Position numbers and translations under genes: made by a program. From NCBI GenBank assembly GCA_016288155.1, contig JAEEYP010000052.1:1-64000 (forward strand): 64,000 bases of DNA, read 5' to 3'. Below are positions 45,122 to 53,955 of this stretch, piece after piece; positions within the stretch are counted from its first letter, which is position 1; each line of letters begins with the position of its first letter. Origin of the DNA: Clostridiales bacterium (GTDB taxonomy: Bacteria > Bacillota > Clostridia > Oscillospirales > CAG-272). The notes beneath the pieces were generated by a model that was given only the letters and a program-made list of their open reading frames with translations, was not told where the DNA came from and made no database searches.

Positions 45122-45138
45122 CGCCTGAAAACAGAATG

Positions 45139-45182
45139 GGAAGACCGGTCCGGGGCACTTGCCCGGGACCGGTCTTTCGTTA
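45139..45182. terminator. Bidirectional intrinsic terminator between convergent genes
   Basis: gggaagaccggtccggggcacttgcccgggaccggtctttc. Confidence 0.88.
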
Positions 45183-45194
45183 TTATTCCGCGTT

Positions 45195-46529
45195 TTATAT
45201 GCCGACGCCGTCCGCCGGCTCGCCCAGATCCCACAAAAGCCGCGTGAGCACGTACTTGTCGCGGATATCGGCGGCGAAGCGGATCAGGAGGCGCACCTCG
45301 TCCGCCGTCATGCCGAGTCCTTCCGGCTCCGTCGGGAAGCCGATGCGCCGGTAGAAGGCGGTCATGGAAACGGCGGAGGGGAGCGAGCGCATGACGGCGG
45401 TCAGATCGTCCCAGCGGGCGAGGATCCGCTCCAACCGTACCGCGTGGCGCGCGGGATCGTATTTCCCCTCTTTTTCCTCAAGGCGGATCATCGCCTCGGC
45501 GCCGGGACCGACGGCATCCCGCATCACCGCCGCGTGCGCCGCCCAATCGAAGGAGCGGGCATGCGCCAGCGCGCGTTCCCGATCCGGCGTGACGGCGCGC
45601 AGCGCTTCGTAGGCGCGCAGCACGGGCAATACGGCGAAGCCGCACTGGATCCCGTGCAGATCGGCGCGCGTGCCGAAGGCGAGCGAGCGCATGTCGCGGA
45701 TGTGGGAGATATAGTGCTCCATGCCGGAGGCGGGGCGGGAGAGGTGCGCGCATTCCATGGCGAGCCCGGAGAGGATCAGCCCTTCGGTGACGGCGGCGAC
45801 GGCGTCGGGATCGCCGGACACGGCGGCGTCCGCCGCCCTGACGACGCGCTCCAGCGAGATGCGCACCATGCGGGCGATCTCCGGGCAGTAATACTCGTCG
45901 TTGATGATATGAGAGATCTCCCATTCCGCCAGACTGACGTATTTGGCGGTCATGTCGCCGATCCCGGCGAGGATCATCTCCCGCGGCGCTGCGGCGAGGA
46001 CGTCCGTGTCGGCGACGATGGAGGACGCCGCGGCGGAGGGGAGCGATACCTTCAGCCCGCCCATCTCCATGGAGGAGGAAGCGGAGGCGTAGCCGTCCAT
46101 CGACGGCGCGGTCGGGATATAGAGATACGGGCGTCCGGACGTTTTCGCGAGCAGCTTGCAGACGTCGTTGACGACCCCGCCGCCGATCCCGCCGATCCAG
46201 TCGCAGGATGGATCGAAGCGGAAGACGGCCTCGCCCATCGTCCGCTCGTCCGGCGCCGGGCGGGAGGAGGAGAGGATATGGCGCGCCGTGGGGATCCCCG
46301 CGGAGGCGAGCACGGACGCCGCTTTCTCCCCGGCGGCAGCCCACGTGTTCGGATCGGCGAGAAGGAAACCCTTCGTGCCGCCGAGCTCCCGCATGGCGGC
46401 GGGAAGCTCGCCGAGCGTGCCGCGTCCGAGGCGTACGCGGGAGAGGGATACGGCGTGGAAGGTATGGCATGCGGGGCAGTCGAAGCCGCCCTGCACGAGC
46501 AGCGTCTGAAGATCGGTGAAGCCGGACAT
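45195..46529 (-). CDS. sn-glycerol-1-phosphate dehydrogenase (AraM/EgsA family)
   Basis: DWIGGIGGGVVNDVCKLLA, YIPTAPSMDGYASASSSM, ADTDVLAAAPREMILAGIGDMTAKY; start refined to MSGFTDLQ with ggaggt upstream. Confidence 0.9.
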   Translation of the reverse strand: MSGFTDLQTLLVQGGFDCPACHTFHAVSLSRVRLGRGTLGELPAAMRELGGTKGFLLADPNTWAAAGEKAASVLASAGIPTARHILSSSRPAPDERTMGEAVFRFDPSCDWIGGIGGGVVNDVCKLLAKTSGRPYLYIPTAPSMDGYASASSSMEMGGLKVSLPSAAASSIVADTDVLAAAPREMILAGIGDMTAKYVSLAEWEISHIINDEYYCPEIARMVRISLERVVRAADAAVSGDPDAVAAVTEGLILSGLAMECAHLSRPASGMEHYISHIRDMRSLAFGTRADLHGIQCGFAVLPVLRAYEALRAVTPDRERALAHARSFDWAAHAAVMRDAVGPGAEAMIRLEEKEGKYDPARHAVRLERILARWDDLTAVMRSLPSAVSMTAFYRRIGFPTEPEGLGMTADEVRLLIRFAADIRDKYVLTRLLWDLGEPADGVGI

Positions 46530-46618
46530 ACGTACCTCCGGAAAAGGATCTGCCGCGCCGCGGCGGGGGACGGTATTATTATAGCACACTTGCCGCGCCG
46601 GCGCAAGGGGATGCGGAC

Positions 46619-46820
46619 GGGGGAGCCTTTTGATAAAAGGCTCCCCCGCAGAACGCGCTCGCGCGTTCTGCAAACCCCTTGCGAAAACCTTTATGGCAAA
46701 AACAGGACAAGGTAAAGTGAAAGTCGTTAGACTTGGGTTTTCGCTTCACCTTGTTTTGTTTCTGTACAGAGGTTTTTGGGGTGGGTCCGGGAGGGACTTT
46801 TTCTCAAAAAGTTCCTCCCG
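46619..46820. repeat. Nested inverted-repeat cluster (MITE-like or structured RNA candidate)
   Basis: 13-bp perfect stem 46619-46647; 10-bp perfect stem 46648-46671; imperfect IR 46709-46752 within outer AAAACCT/AGGTTTT pair; 15-bp stem 46788-46820. Confidence 0.65.
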
Positions 46821-46877
46821 TCCGTTCCCTGAATGATCGGTCTGTGTACCTTCGTCCCCCCAATCGCATTTTTCCCC

Positions 46878-46906
46878 TTGACATCGTGCGCCCGATATGC
46901 TACAAT
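46878..46906 (+). promoter_or_regulatory. Predicted promoter for SLOG-family gene
   Basis: TTGACA - 17 nt - TACAAT. Confidence 0.75.
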
Positions 46907-46923
46907 AGTGACAGAACGCATGT

Positions 46924-47415
46924 TTGGATGGTATTGAGATGGTTTGGGAACGCGCCGATACGGTCTGCTTCACGGGGCACCGGTTTTTGTCGGAGGCGGA
47001 GTGCGCGCATCTGCGGCGGCGGACGGAGGAGACCGTCCGTACCCTGATGATGCGCGGGTACTCCACCTACGTCTTCGGCGGCGCGCTCGGCTTCGATACG
47101 CTGGCGCAAGAGACCGTGACGGCGCTCCGGGGCGAGTTTCCCTTCCTCCGCGTCGTTATGGCGATCCCCTGCCGGGATCAGGACGCGCGCTGGCACAAAA
47201 GCGACCGCGCCGTATACCGGCGGCTCCTCGCCTCGGCGGATGAGCGGATCCTTTTGACGGAGGCATACGTGCCGGGCTGCATGCAGGCGCGGGACCGGTT
47301 CATGGTCGATCACAGCGCGCTCTGCGTGGCGTACTTCACCGGGCGGCCGGGCGGGACGATGTACACCGTCCGCTACGCGCGGGAGCGGTCCGTCCCGGTG
47401 TGCTTTCTGACGTGA
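46924..47415 (+). CDS. SLOG-superfamily (DUF1273/YpsA-like) protein
   Basis: VCFTGHRFLSEAE, YVFGGALGFDTLAQETV, DHSALCVAYFTGRPGGTMYTVRYA; start could be ATG 46939. Confidence 0.82.
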   Translation: MDGIEMVWERADTVCFTGHRFLSEAECAHLRRRTEETVRTLMMRGYSTYVFGGALGFDTLAQETVTALRGEFPFLRVVMAIPCRDQDARWHKSDRAVYRRLLASADERILLTEAYVPGCMQARDRFMVDHSALCVAYFTGRPGGTMYTVRYARERSVPVCFLT

Positions 47416-47428
47416 GGGATTTATAGAA

Positions 47429-47476
47429 AAAACGAAAACGGCGCTTCCTTTGCGGGAAGCGCCGTTCGTTTTCGTT
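47429..47476. terminator. Bidirectional intrinsic terminator
   Basis: aacgaaaacggcgcttcctttgcgggaagcgccgttcgttttcgtt. Confidence 0.9.
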
Positions 47477-48498
47477 CAGTCCTGCGCGCGCCAGCCGGTC
47501 AGCCGGTCGAAGACCGGCCAGGCGAGGTCCGCGTAGAAGCGGTGCCCCTTCGGGCCGATCACGTGCTCGATCTTCCCCGGTGCGCCGAACGCCGCGTAAT
47601 AGGCGCGGGCGACGTCCGCCTGCTCTTTGGCGGAGCCGATGGGGAAGATGTCGTCTTCCATGCCGTTCACGATGACGAGCGGACGCGGCGCGATGAGCCC
47701 CGCGAGGTCGCCCATATCGAAATCGTTCATGATCCCCGGCACGTAATTGCAGAGGCAGTGTTCCTGCGCGCCGATGGAGGCGAGATAGCCGCAGAAGGCG
47801 CAGGAGGGCATCGCCGCGGCGATGCGCTCGTCGAGCGCGGCGGCGTAGATCGTGGCGGTGCCGCCGCCGGAATTGCCCATGATCGCGATGCGTTTCTCAT
47901 CGATCTGCGGATACTCTGCGAGGAGGACGTCGATCGCGCGGGAGACGTCCCAGCAGCGCTGTCCGATCAGCGTTTTTCCGAGCAGCAGCGCCTGTACGGC
48001 GGGCTGCCGGCAGTACGGACCGTTCTCCGTGCCGCCGCGCTCGCCGAACGCGCGCTGTTCCAGCGCGAGCGCCGCCTGACCGCGCGCGACGACCTGCCGC
48101 ACGAAGTCGCGGTCGCCTTTCACAAAGGATTCTTCGTCGCCCGGATATTTCGCGCGTCCCATCGAGATGTGCATGCCCTTGGAATGACCCTGCAGGCAGA
48201 TGATGAGCGGATGCTTCTCCCCCGGCGCACCCTTCGGCAGAAAGAGATGCCCGACGACGTCCACCTCCGGTTCGCTTTCAAAGAGGAAGCGGATCTCCGT
48301 GCAGCGCGGATCGGCGTCGCTCGTGCGGTCGACGCGGAAGTGCGGCTCCGTCCGCTCGAGCGGCAGTCCGAGAAGGGAAGCGAGGCGGGCGCGGGCGCCC
48401 GTCTGCCACGCGGCGGGATCTTCTCCTTCCCTGCGGCGCAGGGCGGGGCGGACGTCTTCCATGAGATGCAGCATGCGTACTTGCGGATCGAGTGCCAT
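47476..48498 (-). CDS. Alpha/beta-hydrolase (acetylxylan-esterase/dienelactone-hydrolase-like)
   Basis: PLIICLQGHSKGMHIS, IAIMGNSGGGTATIYAAALD (GxSxG nucleophile elbow), IAPRPLVIVNGMEDDIFP. Confidence 0.83.
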   Translation of the reverse strand: MALDPQVRMLHLMEDVRPALRRREGEDPAAWQTGARARLASLLGLPLERTEPHFRVDRTSDADPRCTEIRFLFESEPEVDVVGHLFLPKGAPGEKHPLIICLQGHSKGMHISMGRAKYPGDEESFVKGDRDFVRQVVARGQAALALEQRAFGERGGTENGPYCRQPAVQALLLGKTLIGQRCWDVSRAIDVLLAEYPQIDEKRIAIMGNSGGGTATIYAAALDERIAAAMPSCAFCGYLASIGAQEHCLCNYVPGIMNDFDMGDLAGLIAPRPLVIVNGMEDDIFPIGSAKEQADVARAYYAAFGAPGKIEHVIGPKGHRFYADLAWPVFDRLTGWRAQD

Positions 48499-48540
48499 GA
48501 TTCTCCTCCTGTTTTATCGCGTTTATCGCGGCATATCGCG

Positions 48541-49656
48541 TCATTCGGCGCAGAACATGCCGGCTTCGTTCTTGTGCGGCCGGATGTGCAGCGCCTGCAT
48601 CTGACAGCGGACGCAGAGCTCCGCCGCCTTGAAGATATGCGCCTGCGTCATGGCGGTCTCCGTTCCGTTCAGGCAGTCGAGGATCATCTGCCCGAAGAAG
48701 GGATAGCCGGTGACGCCGTTCGCGTCGATCTGCGTTTCCTCCCGGTCGGTGACGAGGAAGATCTGGTTCCCTTTCTCGTCCGGATGCGCGAGCGACGTGT
48801 ATTTGCGCAGTTCCATGTATCCCTTCGTGCCGACGATGAAGACCCGTCCGTCGCCCCATGCACGGAGTCCGTCCGGCGTATGCCAGTCGACGCGGAAGTA
48901 ATCCGTCGCGCCGTTCGCCCCGACGAGCGTCGCGTCGCCGAAGTCCTCGAACTCCGGTTTGTCCGGGTACGTGTAGTTGCCGACCTTGCTCGAGATGACC
49001 GCGGCGTCCGTGTTTTTCGTATAATAAAGGAACTGCTCGATCTGGTGGCTCCCGATGTCGCAGAGGATGCCGCCGTACTGCTCGCGGCGGTAGAACCAGT
49101 CGGGGCGGCTCTTTCCGTGGCGGTGCGGGCCGGTGCCGATCATCTGGATCACGTCGCCGATGACGCCGTCCATGATCATGTATCCGGCGAGGATGCCGGC
49201 TTCGCTGCAGAGCCTCTCGCCGAAGTAGCAGAAGTAGCGCTTGCCTGTGCGCGCGGCGGCGGTCTTGACGTCGGCGAGCTGACCGAGCGTGGTCAGCGGC
49301 GTCTTGTCGACGAAATAATGCTTCCCCGCGTCCATGACGCGGATACCGAGCGCGGCGCGCTCGTTCGGGACGCCGGCGGCGGCGACGAGCGCGACGGCGG
49401 GATCGTCGAGGATGCGCTCAAGGGAATCGGCGACGGTCACCTGCGGGAAACTCCCCGCGAAGGCGGCCGCCTTCTCCGGGTCCGGATCCCAGACGTATTT
49501 CAGCGTGGCGCCCGCTTCGAGAAGCGAGGAGACCATGCCGTATATGTGGGAATGCTCGAGCGCGGCGGCGGCGATGACGAATTCGCCCGGACCCACGACG
49601 GGCGAGGGCTTCGTGCCGTGCATATAGAGCGCGGCGTCGGTGCGTGAAACGCTCAT
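48541..49656 (-). CDS. Gfo/Idh/MocA-family oxidoreductase
   Basis: KYVWDPDPEKAAAFAGSFPQ, KHYFVDKTPLTTLGQLADV, GGILCDIGSHQIEQFLYY. Confidence 0.88.
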   Translation of the reverse strand: MSVSRTDAALYMHGTKPSPVVGPGEFVIAAAALEHSHIYGMVSSLLEAGATLKYVWDPDPEKAAAFAGSFPQVTVADSLERILDDPAVALVAAAGVPNERAALGIRVMDAGKHYFVDKTPLTTLGQLADVKTAAARTGKRYFCYFGERLCSEAGILAGYMIMDGVIGDVIQMIGTGPHRHGKSRPDWFYRREQYGGILCDIGSHQIEQFLYYTKNTDAAVISSKVGNYTYPDKPEFEDFGDATLVGANGATDYFRVDWHTPDGLRAWGDGRVFIVGTKGYMELRKYTSLAHPDEKGNQIFLVTDREETQIDANGVTGYPFFGQMILDCLNGTETAMTQAHIFKAAELCVRCQMQALHIRPHKNEAGMFCAE

Positions 49657-49706
49657 AAAGATACCTTCCTTTTCGAAATATCAACGTATAATATCAGCGG
49701 ATACTG

Positions 49707-50927
49707 TCAGCGGAGCGCGGCGTCGAGCCGTTCCCGGATGGCGGCGAGGAAGGCGGCGGTATTCACCGCACGCACCTCGACCCCCTCGGCGAGGGAGACG
49801 AGATCCTTCGTCATGACGCCGTCGTTCAGCGTTTTCAGGCACGCGGCCTCCAGCGCGTCGGCGAAGGAGACGAGATCGGGCAGCGCGTCGAGCTCGCCGC
49901 GCTTACGCAGCGCGCCGGACCACGCGTAGATCGTGGCGATGGGGTTCGTCGAGGTCTCCTCGCCGTTCAGATAGCGGTAGTAGTGACGCGTCACGGTGCC
50001 GTGCGCCGCCTCGTACTCCCAGCATCCGTCCGGGCTGACGAGGACGGAGGTCATCATGGCGAGCGAGCCGAAGGCGGTGGAGACCATATCGCTCATGACG
50101 TCGCCGTCGTAGTTCTTGCACGCCCAGATGAAGCCGCCTTCGGAGCGGATGACACGGGCGACGGCGTCGTCGATCAGCGTGTAGAAATAGCGGATCCCCG
50201 CCGCTTCGAACGCGGCGCGGTAGTCCGCTTCGTAGATCTCCGTAAAGAGATCCTTGAAGGTGTGGTCGTAGGTCTTGGAGATCGTGTCCTTCGTGGCAAA
50301 CCACAGATCCTGCTTCGTCTCCAGCGCATAGCGGAAGCAGGTGTGCGCGAAGGAGCGGATGGAGGAATCCTTATTGTAGATCCCCTGGAGCACGCCCGGC
50401 CCCTCGAAATCGTATACGGTGCGGCGCTCCTCGCGGCCGTCCTCGCCCGTGAAGAGGAGTTCGGCGCGTCCCGGACCGGGCACGCGGATCTCCGCGTTCT
50501 TATACACGTCGCCGTAGGCGTGGCGGGCGATGGTGATCGGACGCTTCCAGGTGCGGACGGAGGGTTTCACCGCGTCGATGAGGATCGGGGCGCGGAAGAC
50601 GGTGCCGTCGAGGATCGCGCGGATCGTGCCGTTCGGCGATTTCCACATCTCGCTGAGGTGATATTCCTCCACGCGCTGCGCGTTCGGCGTGATCGTGGCG
50701 CACTTTACGCCGACGCCGTATTTCTTGATCGCGTTCGCGGCGTCCGTCGTGACCTGATCTTTCGTTCTCTCCCGTTCCGGCAGACCGAGATCGTAATACT
50801 CCGTTTTCAGCTCGACGAAGGGGAGGAGCAGCTCGTCTTTGATCTGCCGCCAGAGGATGCGGGTCATCTCGTCGCCGTCCATCTCGACGAGCGGCGTTTT
50901 CATGCGGATCTTTTCCATGGTATTCAT
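49707..50927 (-). CDS. icd: NADP-dependent isocitrate dehydrogenase, eukaryotic-type homodimeric family
   Basis: PLVEMDGDEMTRILWRQIKDELLLPFVELKTEYYDLGLPERERTKDQVTTDAANAIKKYGVGVKCATITP, WKSPNGTIR, SEGGFIWACKNYDGDVMSD; ATGA overlap sets the start at 50927. Confidence 0.96.
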   Translation of the reverse strand: MNTMEKIRMKTPLVEMDGDEMTRILWRQIKDELLLPFVELKTEYYDLGLPERERTKDQVTTDAANAIKKYGVGVKCATITPNAQRVEEYHLSEMWKSPNGTIRAILDGTVFRAPILIDAVKPSVRTWKRPITIARHAYGDVYKNAEIRVPGPGRAELLFTGEDGREERRTVYDFEGPGVLQGIYNKDSSIRSFAHTCFRYALETKQDLWFATKDTISKTYDHTFKDLFTEIYEADYRAAFEAAGIRYFYTLIDDAVARVIRSEGGFIWACKNYDGDVMSDMVSTAFGSLAMMTSVLVSPDGCWEYEAAHGTVTRHYYRYLNGEETSTNPIATIYAWSGALRKRGELDALPDLVSFADALEAACLKTLNDGVMTKDLVSLAEGVEVRAVNTAAFLAAIRERLDAALR

Positions 50928-51634
50928 GCCCTTTCTTTTCTTTGGGAGTTCAGGATCGCTGCCGTCCCGCCGGCGCCGCCGAGCATCAGGAGCACGCAGA
51001 CCGTCCCCGTCCTGCCGTCGCCCGTAGCCGGGGCGATATCGGGCGGGATCTGTCCGGCGGCGGCGTAGAGATCGTAATAATCGTCGTACAGACCGACGCA
51101 GGCGTCCATGCCGGCGTTGACGCTGAAGGCTTTCGCCAGCACCGTTTCCCATGAGCCGTACTGCGCGTACAGCTCGTCGGGCAGCGGACCCTCCTCATGG
51201 CCGTACTTTTCCAGATTCCGCGCCCTGATAGCGGCCGCCCCCTCCGGATCGCCGTCATAGGCGGCGAGGCGGAGCTCGTTCCGCTTCGCGCTGACGGTGC
51301 GCGCGATCTCTTCCGTATCTTTGCCGGCCGCCAGCATCTCGTCAAGCAGAACGTACAGCGCCCGGAGGCTTTCGCGGTACGCGATCCGCTCCTGCCGTCC
51401 CTGCTCTACGAGCGCGGGATCGGACCAGTCCGCGTCGGCGTACATCTTCAGGCTGCCGGTCTCGCTCGGACGGAAGCCGTAGACCGCCGATTCGTCCGGG
51501 ACGACGTCCGCCATGGCGCTCGGATTGAGGCGCGGGTCGTGCGCATAGCGGAAGCCGTCCGCGGCGAACGCCGGAACGCACGGCGCCAAAATAAGGAAGG
51601 CGGCGAGGAGGAAAGAGAGTCTGCGCATCTTCAT
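50924..51634 (-). CDS. Uncharacterised exported protein with C-terminal LPXTG-like sorting/TM tail
   Basis: Signal peptide MKMRRLSFLLAAFLILAPCVPAFAA; tail PPDIAPATGDGRTGTVCVLLMLGGAGGTAAILNSQRKERA; 4-bp overlaps with both neighbours. Confidence 0.8.
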   Translation of the reverse strand: MKMRRLSFLLAAFLILAPCVPAFAADGFRYAHDPRLNPSAMADVVPDESAVYGFRPSETGSLKMYADADWSDPALVEQGRQERIAYRESLRALYVLLDEMLAAGKDTEEIARTVSAKRNELRLAAYDGDPEGAAAIRARNLEKYGHEEGPLPDELYAQYGSWETVLAKAFSVNAGMDACVGLYDDYYDLYAAAGQIPPDIAPATGDGRTGTVCVLLMLGGAGGTAAILNSQRKERA

Positions 51635-53892
51635 GATCCGGCTTCCCCGTCGCTTTCCGCGTGGGCGCGGTACCAGTTCATCAGGCAGCCGTCGAGCAAA
51701 ATCTGCTTCTCCGTCTCGCCGAGGCCGGACAGGCGCAGCGTGAGCGGGGCTTCCGTCCCGTCCGCCCGCAGAACGCGCGCGGGGAAGCGTTCCTCCCCTG
51801 AGGCGAGCAGCGCGCGCACGCGCGGCACGAAGAGAACGTCGCCCGCCTCGTAGGGGAAAGGCTCGTCCGCGTCGATCGTGAAGGGAAGGATCCCCCAGTT
51901 GATGCAGTTGGAGCGGTAGCGCTTCGTCGCGTATTCGCGGCAGACGTTCGCCATGCCGCCGAGCACGCGCTGGCAGGAGGCGGCCTGCTCGCGGGCGGAG
52001 CCGTCGCCCGGCTTGTTCGCGTACAGCGCGGAGCCGAAGGCGACGTTCTGCATCGTCACTGCATCGTCGCCGATCCGGGTCAGGAGCGCCGTGAGCTCTG
52101 CGGGCGTCTCGCCGGCACGGCGCGCGGCGTCGAGCGCGGCGGCGGCTTTCGAGCGGCCGACGTACTCCGGGACGCGGCGCGAGAGCGCGAATTCGCTCAA
52201 CCGGAGAGGATTCGAGCGGTAGGAAGAGGTCTCGCCGGACGGGATCAGCTCGTCCGTCGTCGTCACCGGATCGCGGATCACGGCGGCGAGCCGCACGAAG
52301 AGGTGTTCCGGCAGCGGATAGAAGCGCGGCCAGTCGGTGATGTTCGGTCCGAGGACGAGCGGCGCCTCCGGCTGCGGATGCCCGAAGCCGCGGTACACGC
52401 GCTTTTCGTACACGGAGGCGTCGAAGGCGTACGGGCGGCGCGCCGGTTCGTAGTCGATATCCGTTGCCGCCGTGACGACGCCGCCGTTCGCGGCGGTCGC
52501 CGCGATGGAACGCGCGTCCATCAGCGCGACGGCGGAGAACTGCCCCTCGCCGGGCTTCGAGCCCTCGCGGTTCGGGAAATTCCGCGTCGTATGGCGCAGG
52601 GAAAGTCCGTTGTTGGACGGGACGTCGCCCGCGCCGAAGCACGGTCCGCAGAAGGACGGCTTGATGAGCGCGCCGGCTGAGAGGAGCGCGGCGGTGTCGC
52701 CGTTCCTTGTCAGAGCGAGGCTGACCGGGACGGAGGTCGGATAGACGGAGAGCGAGAACGCGCCGTCGCCGACGGAGGCGCCGCGGAGGATGTCCGCCGC
52801 CTCGTCGATGTTCTCATAGATGCCGCCGGCGCAGCCCGCGATGATGCCCTGATCCGCGTACACTTTGCCGCCTCTGTATTTGGAGAGCAGATCCGGCGCG
52901 GTCTTCGGGAAGAGCTCGCGCGCTTCCTTCTCGATCTTCGCGAGCAGATCCGGCGCGTTCTCATTGAATTCGCGGATCGTGAACGCGTTGGACGGATGGA
53001 ACGGCAGAGCGATCATCGGCTCGACGCGGCTCAGATCGATCTCGATCATGCCGTCGTAGTACGCGACGGGCGCGGGATGGAGCTCATGAAACGCCTCGGG
53101 GCGGCCGTGGATCTCGTAGAAGCGGCGGATCTCGCCGTCCGTCTCCCAGATGGAGGACAGGCACGTCGTCTCCGTCGTCATGACGTCGATGCCGCAGCGG
53201 AAATCGGCGCTCAGGGAGGCGAGCCCCGGACCGACGAATTCAAGGATCTTGTTTTTGAGGAAGCCGGAGGAGAACGTCGCGCCGACGAGCGCGATCGCCA
53301 CGTCGTGCGGGCCGACGCCGCGCTTCGGCGCGCCGGTCACGTAGACGAGGATCACCTCCGGGGCGGGGACGTCGTAGGTGTTTTTGAGCAGCTGCTTGAC
53401 GAGCTCCGGACCGCCCTCGCCGACGCCCATCGTGCCGAGCGCGCCGTAGCGCGTGTGGCTGTCGGAGCCGAGGATCATGTTCCCGCACGCGGCGAGCTCC
53501 TCGCGGGCGAAGGAGTGGATCACGCTCTGGTTCGCCGGGACGAAGATCCCGCCGTATTTTTTCGCGGCGGAGAGCCCGAAGACGTGGTCGTCTTCATTGA
53601 TCGTGCCGCCGACGGCGCAGAGACTGTTGTGGCAGTTCGTCATCGCGTACGGCAGAGGGAATTCCTTCATGCCGGAGGCGCGCGCCGTCTGGATGATGCC
53701 GACGTATGTGATGTCGTGCGAGACGAGCGCGTCGAAGCGGATCGACAGCGCGCCGTCTTTTTCGGAACGGTCGTGCGCCGCCAGGATGGAGGCGGCGATG
53801 GTGCCGCGGCGCGCCTCGGCGGGGGAGAAGGGAGCGCGCGGCTGCGGGATCCCGTCGATGAGAAAGACGGGTTCGCGGGAAAGTGTGATCAT
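51631..53892 (-). CDS. Aconitate hydratase
   Basis: ILGSDSHTRYGALGTMGVGEGGPELVKQLL, IDVMTTETTCLSSIWETD, KPSFCGPCFGAGDVPSNNGLSLRHTTRNFPNREGSKPGEGQ, C-terminal swivel domain. Confidence 0.95.
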   Translation of the reverse strand: MITLSREPVFLIDGIPQPRAPFSPAEARRGTIAASILAAHDRSEKDGALSIRFDALVSHDITYVGIIQTARASGMKEFPLPYAMTNCHNSLCAVGGTINEDDHVFGLSAAKKYGGIFVPANQSVIHSFAREELAACGNMILGSDSHTRYGALGTMGVGEGGPELVKQLLKNTYDVPAPEVILVYVTGAPKRGVGPHDVAIALVGATFSSGFLKNKILEFVGPGLASLSADFRCGIDVMTTETTCLSSIWETDGEIRRFYEIHGRPEAFHELHPAPVAYYDGMIEIDLSRVEPMIALPFHPSNAFTIREFNENAPDLLAKIEKEARELFPKTAPDLLSKYRGGKVYADQGIIAGCAGGIYENIDEAADILRGASVGDGAFSLSVYPTSVPVSLALTRNGDTAALLSAGALIKPSFCGPCFGAGDVPSNNGLSLRHTTRNFPNREGSKPGEGQFSAVALMDARSIAATAANGGVVTAATDIDYEPARRPYAFDASVYEKRVYRGFGHPQPEAPLVLGPNITDWPRFYPLPEHLFVRLAAVIRDPVTTTDELIPSGETSSYRSNPLRLSEFALSRRVPEYVGRSKAAAALDAARRAGETPAELTALLTRIGDDAVTMQNVAFGSALYANKPGDGSAREQAASCQRVLGGMANVCREYATKRYRSNCINWGILPFTIDADEPFPYEAGDVLFVPRVRALLASGEERFPARVLRADGTEAPLTLRLSGLGETEKQILLDGCLMNWYRAHAESDGEAGS

Positions 53893-53955
53893 GGCAGAGC
53901 TCCTGTATGGAATGATTCTGATTTTTCGGTTTTTGACGTCTTTTGCGGTCCGGCG

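Noticed and set aside
47542-49647. 701-aa plus-strand ORF over esterase and Gfo/Idh genes
   Set aside because: Antisense shadow ORF without motifs.
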